This document shows, in pieces, positions 59,215 through 64,000 of a stretch of DNA of 64,000 bases. The notes beneath the pieces are model-generated. The model was not told where the DNA came from. It saw only the letters and a program-made list of their open reading frames with translations, and made no database searches. A program made the position numbers and the translations under genes. The stretch is from Proteromonas lacertae (taxonomy: Eukaryota; Sar; Bigyra; Opalinata; Proteromonadidae): positions 62,001 to 126,000 of the forward strand of contig NGBS01000588.1 of NCBI GenBank assembly GCA_002245135.1, given 5' to 3'. The stretch's first letter is position 1; each line of letters opens with the position of its first letter.

Positions 59215-60450
59215 TTAATTATTAGAATATTTACTACATGCAGAAGAATATGGAACTATTTTATTTATAGGAATACCAAATGAAAAATGTCTTACATTAG
59301 ATTTACACGATAGTGGACATTCTCTATCTTTATTTGATCTAGAAGATTGTAGTTTATCTTTTTCTTTATCTATTACTTGAGATTTCTTATTATCTTGAAT
59401 TCTTGCAGTAGATAAAGACATAAAACAAGTTGAACTACTTCGTTTTGAATATCCAAATCGCTGTTTTATTTGAAATAATACTATAGCTTTAGCTTTATTT
59501 GGACAAGTATCAATACAGAAATCAAAATGAGAAGGATCTGGTTTATTTGTGAATAAAACTCTTGTACATTTCTTCACACAACTTTCTACTTTTAGTGGAG
59601 CTAAATGCATTGTATTAAAGTTCATTTCTGGATTTGCCTTGTACAAATTATTTATTTGAAAATTGTAATAGGTCCTTCTGGCAGTGATATTTCTTATACA
59701 TTCATCATCAAAAGCATATTTTCTTATATTTACTTTTAAATTATGAATTGATGATAAATATAGGTGACAATTTGCTATATAATTAAAAAAAAGTTTAATA
59801 TCATAGACATCTGATGGACAACTATATAAATATTAATAAAAATAGTATATATATACTCTGGATATAACAGAATTGTATTTTCTAATTTATCAAAAAGTTC
59901 TAAAAAATATGAACTATCAAATCCAAAACTAAACAGAAATTTGTTTATTTGGTCTTTAGTTATCATTATATTACTTGTAACACCACACATCGCTAGGAGC
60001 ACAGATAAAATATCATCAGTACTGTAGTACAGGAAGAAAGACACAAACAGCACAAAATCATTACAACTAATAGTATTTTCTGTAAAGAAATATCTAATGA
60101 AACCTCGGTTCTCTGGTTCAAAGTAAGATTCTAAATCCACTTTAGGTATACTGTTTTTATCTGGATTTCTACTCCACAAATACAGATATCCAGTGATTAT
60201 TGAATTTACTTCATAATTATTTACTATATAGAATTATAATCAATATGATAAAAGTATACAAAATAGGGTTTTACATATAGCCAAGGTAGTTTGTGTTACT
60301 GGGTAATATAATTCTTTATTTATATTGTTATAGTGTTTTTGAAGTTGATCATAAGCTATCCTCTATACTAAATAAAATTATAAACGATACATAATCAGAA
60401 CAAGTAGGTTCTAGTGTTATTTTTGAACTTATTGGGGTGATAATTGACAT
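59215..60450 (-). CDS. Tandem family protein D
   Basis: Start ATG 60450 (MSIITPISSKI); central block ESYFEPENRGFIRYFF and FYLYYSTDDILSVLL-like; C-terminal block CVKKCTRVLF, PDPSHFDFCIDT and FGYSKRSSSTCFMSL, ending SACSKYSNN. Very similar to member C at the nucleotide level across exons, so C and D are probably the most recent duplicates. Non-coding 58806-59214 between them shows nothing recognisable. Confidence 0.72.
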
Positions 60451-60864
60451 GAAGAATACTGATAGAAGAGTTTTTTTCTTTTTTAAAATAGCGATGGACA
60501 ATAATTGTAAAGATGATATCTGGTGAATATTTTAGTCTGTTAAATACCATTACACGGCATATTATTGAATCACATCACTTGGGAATTAAAGTGCTACTAA
60601 ATGAGTAATAATTCTGTAAAGATTTAACTGGCCAAATCAATGTGAAATATGTATGATAATATGACATATATATATTCAGTAGTAGTTGAAATTGTTGTTA
60701 TTTGAGTTAATCAAAAAATGAAAAGAATAGGTGACATGGCATTACTTTATTAGTATTAGAAAATGGAAGAAAAGAAAAGAATAATAGTATCATATGATAT
60801 ATGTGGTAATAAAAAAGTGAAAAAAAATCTAAACATTTTAACCTATATTACATACTAATTACAC

Positions 60865-62026
60865 TTACTTACTATAAACAGACGGATGTGGATTTATTTT
60901 ATTTGCAGTAGTAGTTCCAATCGATAAGTGTCTAGTGTTAGTGGTAGATTGTTTTTCTTTATCAGATTTTTGAGATTTCTTTTTTTCTGGATATGTTGAT
61001 GTAGAAGATGATATAAAACGAGTGGAACTACTTCTTTTGGAATAACCAAATCTTTGCTTTATTTGATATAAAACATTTATTCTTGAGTTACAAGGATATG
61101 AATCAATGCGAAAATTGTAATGATATGGAGGTGGATTATTTGTGAATAACATTCTCATACATTTTTCACAGCAATTTTCATTATGTGGTTCTGATAACTG
61201 TAAATCAGCAATATTCAGATTTGGATTTTCTCTCATCATACTTGTTATTAGATAATTGTAATAATCTCTTCTAGAAATTATATTTCTAATTTTTACATTA
61301 TCAAATGTATATTTTTTAATATTTAATTTTAGATTGTGAATAGTTATTAAACATTTATGACAGTCTCTCATATAACTTATAAATAATTTAATATCATATA
61401 CACCAGATGGAGTACTATAAATGTATATAACAAATATACAATATACTCTGGAGAAGATATCGAATTATTCTCTAAATAGGTAAAAAGATCAGTAAAGCTA
61501 CTATTAAATCCAAAATTACTTAAAAATCTGTTCACCTGGTCTTTTGTTATCATTAAATTACTAGATACACCACACATCGCAATCATTACAGACAAAATGT
61601 CATCAGTATTATAGAAAAGGAAAAAACACACAAACAACACAAAATCATTACAACTAATGGTATCTTCAGTAAAATAATATCTAATGAATCCCTTATTTTC
61701 TAACTCAAAATAAGATTCCATGTCACTTTTAGATATATGGTTTTTTTCATCGTCATTACTCCATAAAGCAAAATATGCGCTGACTATTGTGTTTACTTCA
61801 TAGTTATTTACTAAACAATTATATATCAAGAAATATAACATACAAAACAGAGTTTTACACATAGCCACCGTATTTTGTGTCATTGGAAAATATACATCTT
61901 CATTAATATTTTTGCTTCGAAGTAAATTGTAAGCTATCTTCTAAAAAATATATATTATGATGATACATAGTCAGAACTTGCAGGTTCTATTGCAGATCTT
62001 GAATTTATTGGAGTTATAATTGACAT
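60865..62026 (-). CDS. Tandem family protein E
   Basis: Start ATG 62026 (MSIITPINSRSAIEPASSDY). Central block ESYFELENKGFIRYYFTEDT and FYNTDDILSVMIAM; last exon with CCEKCMRMLF, PPPYHYNFRIDS and FGYSKRSSSTRFISS. It differs from other members in having Arg where the conserved Cys of FCID stands. The tail is rich in Ser/Lys and ends PHPSVYSK. Confidence 0.72.
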
Positions 62027-62499
62027 GTAGTGCTAAAGAATTTTTAAGAAAAAAAATATAGGTTGGTTTTTAATATTGTTTAAACACTATTACTATTTTT
62101 CTAAGTGCTTATTTTATTATATTAAATGTCATTATGGGGAAATGTTTTATTACTATAGCTTAGGATATAACATTTAAAGCGACAAACTAAATTCTATAAG
62201 TAAAGTAAGGTTGATTTTATCACATAAATTAATGAATAATGGTTTAATAATCTATGTGTAATTTATGATTAGTCTAAAAATTAATTGGAAAATAGTATAA
62301 AATAAATCAAATATTTAATATTTAATATTATAATAGTATATATTTAATCATCCTATCACTTTAACATAAACGAAATGTCAATTTAAAAAATCACAACTAT
62401 CAACTACATAAAATCAAAGTAAAATAAATAAATAAATACTAAAATCTGAATATCCTAACATATATAACTATGTTTAATGGATAAACTACCAAACTATTT

Positions 62500-63655
62500 C
62501 TATTTGCTACAAACAGAAGATGGGTATGGAACTATTTTATTCACAACCATTCCAAGTGAATATTTATTATTATATGATCCACAAGAAGAACCTCTAGAAG
62601 TATGATTATTATCATGAGATGTAGAAAATGATGTAAAACATGTAGAACCTCTTTTAGAATAACCAAATCTTTGTTTAATTTGAAAAAGTAGATTGATTCT
62701 TGCTTTATGTGGAGAACAATCTATACAAAAATCGTAATGATATGGCGGTGGTTTATTTGTAAAAACAATTCTAACACATTTACTAAAACATCTTTCTCTT
62801 TTTGGTGGAGATAAATGTAAAGTGGAAAAGTTCATTTCTGGATTTACTTTATACATATTATGTATTTCATAGTTATAATAATTCTTTCTTGCTATTATGT
62901 TTTTCATTGTTTCATCATCAAATGTGTATTTCTTTATATTTAATTTTATTTTGTGAACTGCTGTTAAATATGTGTGACAATCCCTCATGTAATTGATAAA
63001 TAATTTAATGTCATACATATCAGAACAACTATAAATATGTTAAAATTAATAATAATAAATACTGAGGAGAAGAAAAACCACTTCTTTCTAAAAATATAAA
63101 AAGGTCTTTACTATAAACAAGACTAAAACCAAAATATCTTAAAAACCTATTCACTTGCTCTTTAGTAATTAATAAATTACTTGTTACTCCACACATTGAA
63201 AGTAATACTGACAATATATCATCGCTGTTATAGAAAAGGAAGAAACAGACAAATAGTACAAAATCATTACAGCTGATGGTATTATCTATAAAGAAATTTC
63301 GAACAAAACCTATATTTTCTGGTTCAAAGTAAGATTCCATCTCAGCTTTTGTTATATGGTTATTTTCCGAATTATTACTCCAGAGAGTAAGATATGAACT
63401 GACTATTGTATTCACTTCATAGTTGTTTACTATATATTTTAGATAATAACTACATATATCATACAAAAAAGTGTTTTGCATATTGATAGCGTTAGATGTG
63501 TAACTGGAACATAAAGGATTTGATCTCTATAGTTGTACTGATGTTGAAGTAGATCATAAGCAACTTTCTAAACCACATAAAAATGATAATGATACATAAT
63601 CAGATGATGTTGGCTCTATAGTGGCTTTTGAGCTAGTTGGAGTAATTAAAGACAT
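62500..63655 (-). CDS. Tandem family protein F
   Basis: Start ATG 63655 (MSLITPTSSKATIEPTSSDY), introns about 63570-63598, 63432-63466 and 63030-63063. Central block ESYFEPENIGFVRNFF and FYNSDDILSVLLSM; last exon CFSKCVRIVF, PPPYHYDFCIDC and FGYSKRGSTCFTSF, ending PSSVCSK. It is the outermost member seen; the array may go on past the window. 63656-64000 is AT-rich with no gene that I can support. Confidence 0.75.
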
Positions 63656-64000
63656 AAAATGAAGAAATTTTATTAAAAGAAATGTTTTTTACCGTTACAC
63701 ATTCAACACATATTTGATCATTCGTCTGCGTTATAATATAAAATTCTATTGAACATTAATCATCTACAAACCTCGGAAATGGAGTAACTTGCAACAAATA
63801 ACCATATCAGTGAAGGATATTACACGTTATGATTACAATAATAAAACTTTATATTAGTATATGATATATTAACCGAAACTAAAAATATAATTCAAAGTAA
63901 ACAGTGAGTTTTTATTCATTAACTCAAAATATGGATGTATAAGCAGAGTAGTGATTAATTTATAGAACTATAACGCACTTGGCCATTTTATAACTTATCA

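Noticed and set aside
54533-63655. Calling the array proteins EF-hand calcium sensors
   Set aside because: The hydrophobic rhythm is suggestive, but no 12-residue loop with spaced acidic ligands is present.
1-64000. CRISPR arrays, bacterial operons, tRNA or rRNA genes
   Set aside because: No regularly spaced repeats, spliceosomal introns are everywhere, and I found no cloverleaf or conserved rRNA segment by eye; a tRNAscan run could still find one that I missed.

Overview
The window is nuclear DNA of a heterotrophic, AT-rich protist; by eye roughly a quarter of bases are G or C. The standard genetic code applies, because conserved proteins (Rpn1, NDUFA13, UGP, Rab) end at TAA or TAG where their families end. 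Most genes carry very short introns, mainly 25-45 nt, that begin GTATA/GTATT and end TAG. Splicing them restores exact reading frames in many genes. A complex I accessory subunit (NDUFA13) and a mitochondrial PPR-type protein point to an aerobic mitochondrion. I cannot name the species; an amoeboid or flagellate lineage is plausible.

Layout. 1-14.8 kb is mostly housekeeping: Rpn1 of the 26S proteasome (5' cut by the window), a KCTD-like BTB gene, a small LRR gene, a frameshifted BTB/He_PIG/SPRY gene, a secreted EEP-fold phosphodiesterase, NDUFA13, a one-domain PDI, a membrane-anchored PARN/PNLDC1-like nuclease and eIF2B delta. 14.8-17 kb is a compositionally foreign block with a near-perfect ~265-bp palindrome. 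17-23 kb holds an eight-span membrane protein and relics (LRR, hAT, membrane-protein tail). 22.7-34.7 kb holds the two most unusual genes, a Ulp1/SENP-like pseudoprotease fused to BTB-BACK and a 1671-residue zinc-finger/helical-repeat/LRR/CHAT/NB-ARC protein, with a Rab32-like GTPase between them and UGP after. 34,845-37,550 is a hAT transposon with a perfect 8-bp target duplication. 37.5-53 kb contains three more BTB/He_PIG/SPRY genes (two intact, one decayed), a cluster of gene fragments, a PPR-type gene and a long coiled-coil gene. 53.3 kb has an ankyrin gene. 54.5-63.7 kb is a tandem array of six related genes of unrecognised family on the minus strand, plus a seventh relic.

The housekeeping genes do not form a pathway. 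Two protein groups suggest recognition or ubiquitin-type roles: BTB-domain proteins (six loci), which in other eukaryotes are often cullin-3 adaptors, and LRR proteins, one of which couples LRRs to a caspase-like CHAT protease and a STAND NTPase. That last gene has the domain logic of an NLR-type immune or death switch and is the best candidate here for an undescribed system. Several genes carry isolated one-base frameshifts, often in homopolymers, so decay and consensus error have to be separated gene by gene.
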